From the NCBI GenBank assembly GCA_021792075.1, contig JAJYVK010000148.1:1-5320 (forward strand): a DNA stretch of 5,320 bases, written 5' to 3'. The translations under genes and the position numbers were made by a program. The notes beneath the pieces were generated by a model that saw only the letters and a list, made by a program, of their open reading frames with translations, did not search any database and had not been told where the DNA came from. This stretch comes from Actinomycetes bacterium. GTDB lineage: Bacteria > Actinomycetota > Acidimicrobiia > Acidimicrobiales > Acidimicrobiaceae. Numbering within the stretch: the first letter of the stretch is position 1; every line of letters starts with the position of its first letter. Below, in pieces: positions 1 to 5,320 of the stretch.

Positions 1-513
1 ACGAAGAACACCTCCTATCGTGATACAGCGCAGCAGCGCTATGACTGGGTCAACTCGTGCATGCTCGCACCAGATGGGCTTTACTGGGACCATATCGATC
101 TGGCCGGCAACATCAACAAGATGTTGTGGAGCTATAACCAGGGCATGATGGTTGGAGCAAGCCTCCTCCTCTATGAGGCGACCGGAGAGGAAACCTATCT
201 CCAGCGGGCCGAGCAACTCGCTCAGACGTCCCTCACCTTCTACAGTCAGTCTGGGCGCTTCTACACCCAACCAGTGATCTTCAACGCTATCTTCTTCAGA
301 AACCTGCTCATACTCGACGCCGTGCGTCCCCATGGACGATACCGGCAGGCGCTGCGCGAGTACACCAATGCACTCGCCCAAGCGGTGGATCCGGCAACTG
401 GGCTGCTTATGGTCCAACCTTACACCGGTGTCCCGCTCCTCAATCAGGCAGGTTATGTCCAGTTGAATGCGTTGCTTGCCTGGCCGCGTGGTCAGTACCA
501 CTTGCTGGCTTAA
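1..513 (+). CDS. Glycoside hydrolase family 76-like protein, C-terminal part
   Basis: The frame is open from base 1 and ends at TAA 511-513, giving 170 residues; the start lies outside the window. GH76 enzymes are endo-alpha-1,6-mannanases of about 350-400 residues with an (alpha/alpha)6 barrel, so roughly the C-terminal half is visible. Seen: the stretch WSYNQGMMVGASLLLYEATG at residues about 43-62, which matches the conserved YNQG helix of GH76, followed by alternating helical segments (YLQRAEQLAQTSLTFY; FFRNLLILDAV; YRQALREYTNALAQAV) typical of the barrel, and a closing LLNQAGYVQLNALLAW helix. The paired catalytic aspartates lie upstream and cannot be checked. Family role is hydrolysis of alpha-mannan or similar glycans, usually outside the cytoplasm; no signal peptide can be judged. 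An N-acylglucosamine 2-epimerase-like barrel is the main alternative. It is not in the same transcription unit as gnd-zwf. Confidence 0.72.
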   Translation, partial: TKNTSYRDTAQQRYDWVNSCMLAPDGLYWDHIDLAGNINKMLWSYNQGMMVGASLLLYEATGEETYLQRAEQLAQTSLTFYSQSGRFYTQPVIFNAIFFRNLLILDAVRPHGRYRQALREYTNALAQAVDPATGLLMVQPYTGVPLLNQAGYVQLNALLAWPRGQYHLLA

Positions 514-542
514 CAGAATCATCCATCGGTCCAAGTTGCCAC

Positions 543-558
543 GCACGAGAAAACGTGC
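543..558 (+). terminator. Weak stem-loop after the GH76 gene
   Basis: GCACG (543-547) pairs with CGTGC (554-558) around a six-base AGAAAA loop, 30 bases after the GH76 stop. There is no clear run of T after it, so it is a poor intrinsic terminator. A second 5-bp hairpin, GCATA/TATGC, lies at 583-596. The rest of 514-604 holds nothing else I recognise; it could contain the promoter of whatever followed the Shine-Dalgarno at 2366-2371 before the insertion. Confidence 0.22.
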
Positions 559-619
559 TAGTCACGCTTATGCTAGGCTCCGGCATATCACTATGCGATG
601 TAGAAGACCTGCGGTGAAA

Positions 620-625
620 AGTCAA
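620..625 (-). promoter_or_regulatory. Right-end -35 box (TTGACT), half of a possible circle-junction promoter
   Basis: TTGACT overlaps the transposase stop TGA (624-622). In the inserted form nothing suitable lies 17 bases beyond it. If the ends join at one CT core, 13 bases of right end (619-607), CT and CG of the left end give exactly 17 bases before TATGTT (2363-2358). IS110 elements are known to build a promoter at the circle junction; that this one does so is inference. Confidence 0.4.
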
Positions 626-2044
626 GAGGGTAGGAACGGTCTTAAGAGGAAGGGAGGAGGCGGGTGTTTGTGGCAACAGGCAGCGCCCGCAGCATGGCCG
701 CGATCCCAGGCCCGACTGGACGGGAGCGCGGCAGCGGGCGAGCGGCGAGAGACGGGCGCCCAGAAGGGTCGGCTCGGTGAGCCGAGGGCGCGGGCGCGCT
801 GGGTGTGTCGGTGGCGTCCCGGCCGGCTGGTGGTCGGGGGCGTCCCCTCCTTCCGGTCTCGACGGTGCTCGAGCGACTGGTAGCGAGTGTCGGTACGCAG
901 CAGCACCCACGAGTGGGTACCCGCGACCAGTCGCACGAGCTTGCGGTCCGTCAAGACCAAGGCCCGTTTGTGCGCGTGTTTGGTGGGCTGTGCCAGCTTG
1001 GTCTGGTAGTCGGCGCTGTATTCCGAACAGTGCATCCGCACACTGTTGGCCGCCTCCACCAGGTAGTAGCGCAAATAGGTGTTGCCGGCCTTGGCCATGC
1101 CGGTGTCTTCCGCTTGGAAGTGGCCGGACTCATGGACGTTCCAGACCAGGCCGGCATATTGGGCGTTGGCGCCGTCGTCGGCGAAGCGCTGGATATCGCC
1201 GATTTCGGCGATGAGGCCAGCAGTCCAGACCGGTCCCAGCCCTGGGACCGCGTCCAGCAGTTGCGGGATGGCCTGGAGCTGGCGGGCGATGGTGGCATCG
1301 ACTGCCTTGAGCTGGGCCTGCAAGGTTTTGATCGTCGCCATGGTCGTGCCCAACACGAGGGTAAGGGGTTCGTCCAGCCGGTAGGAATCGCGGGCCGCGC
1401 GCTGCCAGGTGCTGGCGAGGGTCTGGGGAGCGCTGCAGCAGCCCCGGCCTTGGCTTTCCAGGTACGCCGCCAGCTCGTCCAGCGGGCGCTGGGCCAACTC
1501 TTCCGTGGTGAACACCTCCAGCACGGCGCAACTCGTCGCCCCGAAACAAACACGTCAGGGAGTCGCTCTTCTCCCGGGCCAAGGTCTGGGCCAGGTGCAT
1601 GCGAAAACGGGTGAGTCGCTGGAGCGGGGCATAGTGAGCGTCCACCTGGAACGGCGGCGGGAGCTGCCGCCCGAAACGCAGCCGCTCGGCGATGACGAAG
1701 GCGTCGACGCGGTCGGTCTTGGGCAAGGCGCCGTAGTGCCGACGGCAGTCAGCCACCAGCTTGGGGTTGAGCGCATAGACCTGGGGCTGGTAGGGCGCCA
1801 GCGGCACAGCGTCTTTGAGCACGCCGGCCAGGTGCCACCAATACAGGTCGGTCGCTTCCATCGCCAGCCGCAACTCGGTCACGCCCTGCGCCTGCGCCAC
1901 CTCCGTCAGCTTCCGCACCAGGGCGTCTGTCCCCGGCTGGCTGTTCGGCACGCCCCAGCGCGGGACGGGCTCCGTGCCGTCGGCCAGAAGGAAGCAGACC
2001 ACCGCCTCATCTGGACTGATGTCGATCCCCACATAGCCCAGCAT
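622..2044 (-). pseudogene. IS110-family DEDD transposase (bridge-RNA-guided recombinase), frame-broken
   Basis: ATG 2044-2042 follows AAGGGG (2057-2052) at a 7-nt gap. Frame one gives GID8 in MLGYVGIDIS, AME63ATD, and KTD111RVD114A: the four acidic residues of the RuvC-like DEDD domain. It reads normally to LTCLF (residue 167, base 1544), where family likeness jumps to another frame at FGATSCAVLEVFTTEELAQ (from 1545). In relatives I recall, about 14 residues of the FLKFS...FSDV type lie between these two blocks, so a deletion of roughly 40 bases, not a multiple of three, is the likely cause. Frame two then carries the Tnp domain: PGLGPVWTAGLIAEIGDI, YAGLVWNVHESG with the expected catalytic Ser, GNTYLRYYLVEAANSVR, and HKRALVLTDRKLVRLV. 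After about base 850 the sequence is low-complexity, Arg/Pro/Ser-rich, ending at TGA 624-622; this tail is less certain. A programmed frameshift is unlikely because no slippery heptamer is visible. Confidence 0.85.
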
Positions 2045-2058
2045 CCGACCACCCCTTT

Positions 2059-2072
2059 CCCGACCGGTCGGG
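2059..2072. repeat. Perfect 14-bp palindrome before the transposase RBS
   Basis: CCCGACCGGTCGGG is its own reverse complement and sits immediately upstream of the AAGGGG ribosome binding site of the transposase. As RNA it could form a short hairpin or dimerise. It might mark the end of the bridge RNA or limit transposase translation; neither is shown. Part of it recurs at 2273-2283. Confidence 0.6.
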
Positions 2073-2188
2073 CAGGTCCGAGCGTGATGGGCGCCGCCAC
2101 AGCCTCGCGCGTGATCAGAACTCTGACGACATCGGCGGATTTCGTTGCGCGGGCTGCTGCCCCCGCCCAACCCGACGCCAGCCGAACA

Positions 2189-2196
2189 ACCTGCGG
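2189..2196 (-). repeat. Candidate left donor guide, CCGCAGGT
   Basis: CCGCAGGT in the leader is identical to the last eight bases of the right end on the same strand (614-607), which stop exactly at the proposed CT core (606-605). It lies on the 5' side of the loop closed by TTCTGA/TCAGAG and the stem of hairpin 2, which is the expected position for a left donor guide. The core bases themselves are not matched (TG instead of CT). Confidence 0.5.
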
Positions 2197-2254
2197 GTCA
2201 GAAGTCAGCGCCACACCCGGAGCGATCAGTCTGTACCAAGCGATCTCACGCCGC

Positions 2255-2262
2255 AGGAGGAA
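2255..2262 (-). repeat. Candidate left target guide, TTCCTCCT
   Basis: On the minus strand TTCCTCCT here equals the host flank plus CT core at 2373-2366. In the IS621 scheme the left target guide has the same sequence as the strand reading into the element, so an identical copy ending at the core is what is expected. Against it: the simplest fold puts this stretch on the 3' side of hairpin 1, whereas the left guide is normally on the 5' side. It is pyrimidine-rich, so chance matches are more likely than for a mixed sequence. Confidence 0.4.
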
Positions 2263-2272
2263 GGAAGATCTC

Positions 2273-2283
2273 TTCCCGACCGG
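2273..2283. repeat. 11-bp direct repeat, second copy at 2057-2067
   Basis: TTCCCGACCGG (plus strand) is present at 2273-2283 and at 2057-2067. The two copies lie in hairpin 1 of the leader and in the palindrome before the transposase start, 216 bases apart. Because the second copy is part of a palindrome, the leader RNA copy is also complementary to the transposase 5' leader. Confidence 0.6.
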
Positions 2284-2357
2284 CCTTGCGGCATCAGGAT
2301 CGCTCAGACCTACCCGATCAGCAACGGCGAGCGGCCAGCAACGCCGCTCTGACTCAT

Positions 2358-2363
2358 AACATA
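2358..2363 (-). promoter_or_regulatory. Left-end -10 box (TATGTT), partner of the right-end -35
   Basis: TATGTT begins two bases inside the proposed left end. It lies just upstream of the structured leader, so transcription would start near 2350 and run into the putative bridge RNA and transposase. In the inserted state there is no good -35 at the matching distance in the host flank, so leader expression may depend on the circular form. Confidence 0.35.
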
Positions 2364-2365
2364 CG

Positions 2366-2417
2366 AGGAGGAATTGCTATGGCGATGGATGAGCAGTGGT
2401 TGTGCCAAGCCGCCTGA
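2366..2417 (+). other. Strong Shine-Dalgarno with 12-codon reading frame (possible truncated gene or leader peptide)
   Basis: AGGAGG (2366-2371) precedes ATG 2379-2381 by 7 bases, an excellent ribosome binding site. The frame reads MAMDEQWLCQAA and stops at TGA 2415-2417. The insertion sequence ends directly at or within this Shine-Dalgarno, and removing it at the CT core would restore an AAGGAGG ribosome binding site joined to the 514-604 region. The frame is too short to identify: it may be a leader peptide, the remnant of a decayed gene, or chance. Its ATG overlaps the stop of the opposite-strand frame at 2377-2589, so at most one of the two is likely functional. Confidence 0.35.
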
Positions 2418-2589
2418 GGATCCTCTCGATTTCGCTTACGATGGTCTTTTCGGACAGCCCGGCGCCATTTGGGTCTTCATGTATGCGAAAATACATCTTT
2501 ATCATGATCACAATTTTGTCGCGATTGACATACTCCTTAAAGCGCCTGTCTGAAGCAATGTGCGAGAAGCCAGAAGGCGGTAAAAGCAA
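2377..2589 (-). CDS. Hypothetical small protein, TTG start, 70 residues
   Basis: AGGAGG (2600-2595) lies 5 bases before TTG 2589-2587; the frame ends at TAG 2379-2377. The composition is protein-like: a mid-section of Lys/Ile/Met-rich residues (RDKIVIMIKMYFRIHED) and an amphipathic C-terminal helix (KTIVSEIERILRRLG). I do not recognise a family; there is no signal peptide or membrane helix. The same frame is open upstream from ATG 2649 for 19 codons (MAHHYLVDQIFLENELQEE) with its own AGGAGG, and is separated only by TGA 2592-2590. It could therefore be a longer gene of about 90 codons broken by one in-frame stop, or two overlapping small frames. It is convergent with the plus-strand Shine-Dalgarno frame and divergent from gnd. 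Existence as a gene is uncertain. Confidence 0.35.
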   Translation of the reverse strand: MLLPPSGFSHIASDRRFKEYVNRDKIVIMIKMYFRIHEDPNGAGLSEKTIVSEIERILRRLGTTTAHPSP

Positions 2590-2620
2590 TCATTCCTCCT
2601 GTAGCTCGTTTTCCAGAAAG

Positions 2621-2636
2621 ATCTGGTCAACCAGAT
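2621..2636. promoter_or_regulatory. Operator-like dyad ATCTGGT-CA-ACCAGAT
   Basis: Seven-base arms ATCTGGT and ACCAGAT flank a two-base centre, about 120 bases upstream of gnd and inside the opposite small frame. Another half-like CCAGA lies at 2612-2616. TGGT...ACCA arms resemble operators of GntR-family repressors, but the spacing differs from the well-known FadR site and no regulator gene is in the window. It could instead be a short RNA hairpin. Confidence 0.35.
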
Positions 2637-2724
2637 AATGGTGGGCCATTCCTCCTATTGTTCCTCAATGGGGTCTCGTACGCTGCTATAACCAATGTTT
2701 CAGGAATACTGTGTGCGAGTCCCC

Positions 2725-2730
2725 TATACT
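2725..2730 (+). promoter_or_regulatory. Possible -10 box (TATACT) for gnd-zwf-pgi
   Basis: TATACT fits a sigma-70 -10 element and would start transcription near 2737, just before the gnd ribosome binding site (AAAGGAG, 2742-2748). The -35 position (about 2702-2707, AGGAAT) is poor. TATAAC at 2687-2692 is an alternative, also without a good -35. Confidence 0.3.
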
Positions 2731-2756
2731 GAAAGATGAGGAAAGGAGAAGATCCT

Positions 2757-3773
2757 ATGCAGATTGGCATGATTGGGCTTGGGCGGATGGGGGCGGCGAT
2801 GGTGCGCCGGCTTTTGCGTGGTGGACACGAATGCGCTGTTTTCGATGTTCAATCAGACAATGTCAATCCTTTAGTGAAGTTGGGGGCACGCGGTGCTTCT
2901 TCGCTTCAAGAGCTTATAACCCTTCTTGAGCCACCACGTTCCATTTGGATGATGGTGCCAGCGGCGGTTGTTGAAGATCAAGTGCAGAAGCTCACAGGCT
3001 TGTTGCAGGCAGATGACTGCCTCATCGATGGAGGAAATTCGTACTACCGTGATGATATCCGGCGAGCAAAGGCTCTTTCGGCTAACGGTGTCGACTACCT
3101 TGATGTTGGAACGAGTGGTGGTGTGTGGGGTGAAGAGCGTGGGTACTGTCTGATGATTGGGGGTAAGGAAGAAGCCTATAAGCGCCTTGAGCCGGTTTTC
3201 AAAACACTCGCTCCAGGCATTGAGGCCGCTCCGCGAACACAAGGGAGAATAGGAGATCCTACGCCGGAAGAGCAAGGATATCTCTATTGTGGGCCAACTG
3301 GCGCCGGTCATTTTGTCAAGATGGTGCACAATGGCATCGAGTACGGCATCATGGCTGCTTATGCTGAAGGCTTCAACATCCTCTATAAGGCGGATGTTGG
3401 TAAGGAGCAGTATGCGGCTGACGCTGAAACAGCGCCTTTGCGTGATTCAGCGAACTATCGTTACACGTTCAATCTGGCAGCGATCAGCGAATTGTGGCGT
3501 CGTGGATCGGTTATTCCTTCGTGGCTGCTCGATTTGCTTGTTAGAGCTTTGTGGACGAACCCTGAACTGAGGGAGTTCTCCGGGCGTGTGTCGGATTCTG
3601 GAGAAGGGCGATGGACACTCGCCGCAGCTATTGATGAAGGTGTTCCTGTACCGGTATTGAGTGCAGCCGTTTATGAACGCTTCTTCTCCCGAGGTGAGGC
3701 CGCTTTTGCAGATAAGATCGTTTCGGCGATGCGTTTTCAGTTCGGTGGACATGTGGAGAAGTCTGAAAAGTAG
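2757..3773 (+). CDS. gnd: 6-phosphogluconate dehydrogenase, decarboxylating, short form
   Basis: Oxidises and decarboxylates 6-phosphogluconate to ribulose 5-phosphate and CO2 in the cytoplasm. Start ATG 2757 is chosen because AAAGGAG (2742-2748) lies 8 bases upstream and the protein then opens with the Rossmann strand; an in-frame ATG at 2736 would add seven residues and precede the RBS. The product is 338 residues, the short type, against about 470 for the classical enzyme. Seen: GLGRMG at 7-12 (dinucleotide loop), [10 protein letters not shown] at 91-100, SGG at 120-122, [15 protein letters not shown] at 182-196 with Lys188 and Glu195 in the catalytic positions, and DSGEGRWT at 280-287. 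The end of the second Rossmann strand reads FDVQ (29-32): an acid at 30 and no Arg where NADP-dependent enzymes have NRT, which suggests NAD use (inference). Stop TAG 3771-3773; zwf begins 17 bases later. Confidence 0.95.
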   Translation: MQIGMIGLGRMGAAMVRRLLRGGHECAVFDVQSDNVNPLVKLGARGASSLQELITLLEPPRSIWMMVPAAVVEDQVQKLTGLLQADDCLIDGGNSYYRDDIRRAKALSANGVDYLDVGTSGGVWGEERGYCLMIGGKEEAYKRLEPVFKTLAPGIEAAPRTQGRIGDPTPEEQGYLYCGPTGAGHFVKMVHNGIEYGIMAAYAEGFNILYKADVGKEQYAADAETAPLRDSANYRYTFNLAAISELWRRGSVIPSWLLDLLVRALWTNPELREFSGRVSDSGEGRWTLAAAIDEGVPVPVLSAAVYERFFSRGEAAFADKIVSAMRFQFGGHVEKSEK

Positions 3774-3790
3774 GTAGGAGGAGGAAGGCT

Positions 3791-5164
3791 GTGGCGATGC
3801 AACAAGCGGATGCCCTGGTTTTTTTTGGGGCTTCGGGGGATTTAGCCCATAAGAAAGTCTTTCCAGCACTTGCGGCTTTAGTACGCAACGGGCGCCTTGA
3901 TGTTCCTATTATTGGAGTAGCGAAAGCTGGCTGGACGTTAGAGCAGCTTATCAATCGTGCAGAGGACAGTATCAAACTCAATGGTACCTATGATCCTGAT
4001 GTCTTTAAGAAGCTCGCGTCACTCTTGCGCTATGTAGATGGCGACTATAACGAGGAGACAACATTTCGCGAGTTGCGTGAGCAATTGCACAATGCAAAGC
4101 GACCCCTCCACTACCTTGCTATACCACCTAGCCTTTTTGCTCAAGTAGCTGGAGGTTTACATCTTTCAGGTTGTGCTACGAATGCGCGGATCGTTGTCGA
4201 AAAGCCATTTGGTCGGGGGTTACATTCGGCTCGTCAGCTCAACCAGCTGCTCCATCAATATTTTCCTGAAGGATCTATTTTCCGTATCGACCATTACCTT
4301 GGTAAGGAGACGGTGCAGAATCTGCTCTACTTCCGTTTTGCGAACTCTTTCGTCGAACCGATATGGAATCGCCTCTACATCGAGAGCGTACAAATCACGA
4401 TGGCGGAAAATTTTGGTGTTGAAGGACGCGGCCGTTTCTATGAGGAAGCCGGGGCTATTCGGGATGTTGTACAGAACCATCTCTTGCAGGTCGTCGCGAT
4501 GCTCGCTATGGAAGCGCCAGCAGGGCATGAAGTCGAAGCGATTCGTGATGAGAAGGCTCGTATTTTCAAGGCGATGCGGCCGCTACGGGCGGATGACGTC
4601 GTCCGTGGACAGTACGTTGGCTATCGCGATGAGGATGGCGTAGAGAAGCAGTCGACGGTAGAGACGTTTGTGGCATTGCGACTGCACATTGGCACGTGGC
4701 GTTGGGCAGGCGTGCCGATTTACATTCGAGCGGGGAAAAAGTTACCTGTAACGACCACGGAAGTACGTGTCGAACTGCGGCGTCCTCCCCATGTAGTATT
4801 TCGAGAAGTTGAACCCCGCTACTCGAACTATTTTCGTTTTCGCTTGACGCCAAATCTGGTCATTGCTTTAGGTGCACGAGCGAAACAGTCTGGAGAGGCA
4901 ATGGTTGGAGAGAATGTCGAACTTGTAGCCACTGAAGATGAGGGTGATGCGATGTCGCCTTATGAACGACTTCTTGGCGACGCCATGGAAGGTGATGAGA
5001 CACTTTTTGCACGTCAGGATGAAGTTGAAGCTGCTTGGAAGGTCGTTGATGGTGTATTAGGAGATGGGGTGCCTGTGCATCTCTATCAACCTGGGACGTG
5101 GGGTCCTGAAGAAGCTAACAAGTTTTTTGGCCGTAATGGCGCCTGGCAAAATCCTGAAGCTTAG
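3791..5164 (+). CDS. zwf: Glucose-6-phosphate 1-dehydrogenase
   Basis: Oxidises glucose 6-phosphate to 6-phosphogluconolactone with NAD(P), the entry step of the oxidative pentose phosphate pathway, in the cytoplasm. GTG 3791 is chosen because AGGAGG (3778-3783) lies 7 bases upstream; ATG 3797 is in frame but 13 bases away. The product is 457 residues, near the usual 450-510. Seen: [10 protein letters not shown] at 13-22 (nucleotide binding), EKPFG at 137-141, the signature RIDHYLGKE at 165-173 with Asp167-His168, [14 protein letters not shown] at 217-230 where His230 matches the catalytic base, and YIRAGKKL at 311-318 in the substrate/C-terminal domain. All key residues are present. It follows gnd by 17 bases and precedes pgi by 44, so the three probably share a transcript. 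No gene for 6-phosphogluconolactonase is seen in the window. Confidence 0.96.
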   Translation: MAMQQADALVFFGASGDLAHKKVFPALAALVRNGRLDVPIIGVAKAGWTLEQLINRAEDSIKLNGTYDPDVFKKLASLLRYVDGDYNEETTFRELREQLHNAKRPLHYLAIPPSLFAQVAGGLHLSGCATNARIVVEKPFGRGLHSARQLNQLLHQYFPEGSIFRIDHYLGKETVQNLLYFRFANSFVEPIWNRLYIESVQITMAENFGVEGRGRFYEEAGAIRDVVQNHLLQVVAMLAMEAPAGHEVEAIRDEKARIFKAMRPLRADDVVRGQYVGYRDEDGVEKQSTVETFVALRLHIGTWRWAGVPIYIRAGKKLPVTTTEVRVELRRPPHVVFREVEPRYSNYFRFRLTPNLVIALGARAKQSGEAMVGENVELVATEDEGDAMSPYERLLGDAMEGDETLFARQDEVEAAWKVVDGVLGDGVPVHLYQPGTWGPEEANKFFGRNGAWQNPEA

Positions 5165-5208
5165 TTGACCAAAGGTTCGGAGGCTTTTATCAGACTGAGG
5201 AGAGAGGC

Positions 5209-5320
5209 ATGTGTACGCAAGCTCGTTCGCTGGTCCAATGGCCGGAATGGCAAGCCTTAGCTCATCATGCGACAAAGATTCAGGGTGTGCATCTTCGGGA
5301 ACTGTTTACTCAGGATCCTG
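5209..5320 (+). CDS. pgi: Glucose-6-phosphate isomerase, N-terminal fragment
   Basis: ATG 5209-5211 follows GAGGAGAGAGG (5197-5207) and reads 37 codons to the window edge: a short variable start, then WQALAHHATKIQGVHLRELFTQDP. The W..L..H...I...HLR.LF..DP pattern is the conserved N-terminus of Pgi, in which the motif is usually followed by a phenylalanine-rich helix just beyond the edge here. The enzyme interconverts glucose 6-phosphate and fructose 6-phosphate, so it returns carbon to or draws it from the substrate of Zwf. Position 44 bases after zwf on the same strand supports an operon. Only about 7 percent of a normal-length protein is visible; active-site residues are outside the window. 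Confidence 0.8.
   Translation, partial: MCTQARSLVQWPEWQALAHHATKIQGVHLRELFTQDP

Larger units (their letters stand above)
2110..2350 (-). ncRNA. Putative IS110 bridge RNA (left-end non-coding RNA)
   Basis: IS110-group elements encode a bridge RNA of about 180 nt or more upstream of the transposase; its two internal loops pair with target and donor DNA. The leader here has the right place, size and structure. Hairpin 1: GCGATC (2303-2298) with GATCGC (2245-2240), then GCCGCA (2292-2287) with TGCGGC (2255-2250), an internal loop of 10 and 7 nt, and apical GGAAG/CTTCC (2276-2272/2267-2263). GAGCGATC (2305-2298) can instead pair with GATCGCTC (2227-2220). Hairpin 2: TGGCGTCGG (2180-2172) with CCGATGTCG (2135-2127, including G-U pairs), then GTTG/CAAC and GCGGG/CCCGC (2166-2162/2153-2149); TTCTGA (2203-2198) with TCAGAG (2126-2121) can close it. 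Two stretches match the element's own boundaries (see the guide entries). RNA ends are estimates from the possible -10 box and the last stable stem. Confidence 0.55.
605..2367 (-). mobile_element. IS110-family insertion sequence with decayed transposase
   Basis: The element is read on the minus strand: left end at high coordinates, right end at low coordinates. It contains a DEDD-type IS110 transposase frame (622-2044), a left-end non-coding leader of about 320 bases (2045-2365), and a right end of only 15 non-coding bases after the stop. Terminal inverted repeats are absent, as is usual for IS110 (not IS1111) members. I place the ends at a CT dinucleotide present on both sides (minus strand 606-605 and 2367-2366), because this choice makes three signals agree: a repeat of the right end in the leader, a repeat of the flank in the leader, and a correctly spaced junction promoter. 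The element is clearly more GC-rich than the gnd-zwf genes, suggesting acquisition from another background. Family identity is firm; exact ends are inferred. Confidence 0.8.

Noticed and set aside
467..910. Open frames on both strands across the GC-rich end of the insertion sequence
   Set aside because: Arg/Ser/Pro-rich translations without domain likeness; few stops are expected in such GC-rich DNA. Only the minus frame continuous with the transposase is kept.
905..918. Hairpin ACCCAC-GA-GTGGGT inside the transposase C-terminus
   Set aside because: It encodes the GTHSW stretch within the coding frame and is not at an element end; no sign that it is a recombination site or terminator.
805..2359. 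Long plus-strand frames opposite the transposase
   Set aside because: They mirror the transposase codons on the other strand, have no recognisable motif and no ribosome binding site.
605..2367. Terminal inverted repeats or a multi-base target duplication
   Set aside because: Comparison of both tips shows only the shared dinucleotide, as expected for IS110; no inverted repeat was found.
2525..2530. Perfect TTGACA as a plus-strand -35 box
   Set aside because: The bases 16-18 further on (around GTCTGA) do not resemble a -10 element.
2396..2638. Plus-strand 80-codon frame
   Set aside because: Begins at a GTG without a ribosome binding site, has Ser/Arg-rich low-likelihood composition, and lies opposite a more protein-like frame.
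2871..4853. Minus-strand frames within gnd and zwf
   Set aside because: Shadows of well-supported plus-strand genes; no motifs and no translation signals.
1..5320. CRISPR array, tRNA or rRNA genes
   Set aside because: No regularly spaced repeats, no cloverleaf with the conserved T-loop, and no rRNA-like stretch were seen on either strand.

Overview
The window looks like bacterial chromosome, probably Chloroflexota of the Ktedonobacteria type. That placement is a low-confidence inference from a GH76-type glycosidase, a short-form 6-phosphogluconate dehydrogenase beside zwf and pgi, mid-range GC in the host genes, and IS110-type insertions; no marker gene proves it.

Layout, left to right. (1) 1-513, plus strand: C-terminal part of a GH76-like alpha-mannanase. 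(2) 514-604: short intergenic stretch. (3) about 605-2367, minus strand: a GC-rich IS110-family insertion sequence. Its transposase gene (622-2044) is broken by a frame change near 1545, although the DEDD residues and the Ser motif are still encoded. Upstream of the transposase lies a structured, non-coding left end (2045-2365), where the IS110 group encodes its bridge RNA. (4) 2368-2756: intergenic region with a strong Shine-Dalgarno plus a 12-codon reading frame (plus strand), a possible 70-codon gene (minus strand), an operator-like dyad and a weak promoter. (5) 2757-5320, plus strand: gnd, zwf and the start of pgi, tightly spaced, a probable operon of the oxidative pentose phosphate pathway and its link to glycolysis. 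Gnd and Zwf carry out the two dehydrogenase steps from glucose 6-phosphate to ribulose 5-phosphate; Pgi interconverts glucose 6-phosphate and fructose 6-phosphate.

The most interesting part is the insertion sequence. If both ends are placed at a shared CT dinucleotide (minus strand: 606-605 and 2367-2366), three signals agree. The last 8 bases of the right end (CCGCAGGT) recur in the putative bridge RNA. The host flank plus core (TTCCTCCT) also recurs in it. Joining the two ends would create TTGACT-17 nt-TATGTT, a circle-junction promoter. The inferred target is the complement of a Shine-Dalgarno sequence, so the element may be aimed at ribosome binding sites. The two right-hand guides could not be identified convincingly, and the simplest fold does not reproduce the known order in the target loop, so guide assignment remains provisional.
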